NCBI GenBank assembly: GCA_024232355.1 | Contig: JAAEPW010000109.1 | Coordinates: 1-6,295, forward strand | Length of the DNA stretch: 6,295 bases | Direction of reading: 5' to 3' | Source of the DNA: Chloroflexota bacterium | Lineage (GTDB): Bacteria; Chloroflexota; Anaerolineae; B4-G1 | In this document: piece after piece, positions 5,513-6,295 of the stretch | Numbering within the stretch: the first letter of the stretch is position 1 | How the letters are laid out: each line of letters starts with the position of its first letter | Notes under the pieces: generated by a model | The model's input: only the letters and a program-made list of their open reading frames with translations | Database searches by the model: none | What the model was told of the DNA's origin: nothing | Translations under genes and position numbers: made by a program

Positions 5513-6295
5513 ATGTACAGCAAAACACCACCGCTACAACCAATCGTTCCATCCTACCACATGCGCATCCTGAGCGACGAGCAGTTGGACCAATTAAAGT
5601 CGGCCACGCTGCGAATTTTGGAAAAAACGGGCATCCACTGCCCCTCCGAAAAAGCGCTGCACATCTATGCCGAGCACGGGGCGCAGGTGGATTTCGAAAG
5701 CAAAATTGTCAAACTGCCGCCCGACGTGGTGTTGGACAATCTGTCGCACGCGCCGCGCTACTATACGCTGGGCGCTCGCTCGCCAGACTATGACATCAAA
5801 ATGGATGGCAAAACCTTTTATTGCGCCACCGATGGCTGCGGTACAAGGACGGTCGATTTCGAGACCCGCAAGCTGCGCCCCTCGGTCAAGGATGACGTGG
5901 CCAAGACGGCGCGGATGGCGGATTATTTGTCGGCCATCGGCTTTTACTGGCCCATGGTCAGCGCCCAGGATTACCCGGCCACCGCGCCACTGCAAGAACT
6001 GGACGCCTCGTTCAACAACACCGTCAAGCACATCCAGACCCCGACGGTGGTGGAAGAGGTCGAGGCCCGCTACGCGGTCGAGATGGCCCAGGTCATCGCC
6101 GGGGGCGAGGCGACGATGCGCGCGCGTCCGCCGCTTTCGGTGTTGATCTGCACCATCGCGCCGCTGGCGCACGACAAGGGCGCGATGGAGGCGACGCTGG
6201 TCTTGGCCGAGGCTGGCGTGCCGGTGGGCTTTATGTCTATGGCGAACACTGGTTCGACCGGCCCTGCGACGATGGCGGGAACAGTCGCGCTCGCC
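5513..6295 (+). CDS. Second MttB-family methyltransferase, N-terminal part (runs off the window)
   Basis: ATG 5513, with GGGAGG at 5500-5505 seven bases upstream, opens a frame of 261 codons that is still open at the right edge. It aligns without a gap to residues 1-261 of the first MttB-like protein at about 45% identity (118 of 261 by hand). Both begin MYS-TP, and IGFYWPMVSAQDY (142-154), ATDG-G (105-110), CTIAPL (213-218) and GST-PAT (247-253) fall at identical positions. Codons are GC-rich, like the first copy and unlike the intervening HNH gene. By family it should be a corrinoid-dependent methyltransferase of the non-pyrrolysine type, but the region around archaeal pyrrolysine position 334 lies beyond the window and cannot be checked. 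The divergence suggests an old duplication and possibly a different amine substrate or partner. Confidence 0.9.
   Translation, partial: MYSKTPPLQPIVPSYHMRILSDEQLDQLKSATLRILEKTGIHCPSEKALHIYAEHGAQVDFESKIVKLPPDVVLDNLSHAPRYYTLGARSPDYDIKMDGKTFYCATDGCGTRTVDFETRKLRPSVKDDVAKTARMADYLSAIGFYWPMVSAQDYPATAPLQELDASFNNTVKHIQTPTVVEEVEARYAVEMAQVIAGGEATMRARPPLSVLICTIAPLAHDKGAMEATLVLAEAGVPVGFMSMANTGSTGPATMAGTVALA

Noticed and set aside
5594..6172. Minus-strand open frame opposite the second MttB-like gene
   Set aside because: Same antisense artefact: low-complexity H/R/D-rich translation and clear MttB coding on the + strand.

Overview
The window looks like a bacterial chromosome segment devoted to N-methyl compound and amino-acid catabolism, interrupted by a short foreign-looking island. 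No gene gives a firm taxonomic placement. Several MttB-family methyltransferases next to a dimethylglycine-dehydrogenase-type protein, fairly high-GC genes with good Shine-Dalgarno sites, and an effector-associated-domain protein would fit a Chloroflexota (Anaerolineae-like) or similar metagenomic lineage. That placement is inference only. Every convincing gene is on the + strand.

Left part (1-1758): the 3' end of a GcvT-domain protein, ending like the large FAD-dependent dimethylglycine/sarcosine dehydrogenases, is followed 25 bp later by a complete saccharopine-dehydrogenase-like NAD(P)-dependent oxidoreductase. They are probably co-transcribed. A 162-bp gap follows, with a short direct repeat at its left end and a TATAAT box near its right end.

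Middle (1921-3782): a complete 481-residue MttB-family (trimethylamine methyltransferase-like, non-pyrrolysine) protein, then 32 bp later a complete CrcB/FluC fluoride channel. No fluoride riboswitch fits in that gap.

Island (about 3783-5512): base composition drops sharply. It holds a 382-residue protein with an N-terminal HNH nuclease domain, a segment that reads as an effector-associated domain (EAD1-like), and a beta-rich C-terminal domain of unknown function. After it come a 42-codon remnant that begins like an antibiotic-biosynthesis-monooxygenase (ABM) domain protein and seven to eight copies of a 21-bp tandem repeat.

Right part (5513-6295): the first 261 codons of a second MttB-family protein, running off the window. 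It aligns without gaps to the first paralogue, at about 45% identity by hand count.

Working model (inference): the two MttB-like proteins would take a methyl group from a quaternary or tertiary amine to a corrinoid protein not seen here. The dehydrogenase/GcvT protein would remove further methyls oxidatively to tetrahydrofolate, and the saccharopine-dehydrogenase-like enzyme would process the amino-acid backbone. The HNH-EAD gene is probably an unrelated conflict-system effector inserted between the two MttB genes.
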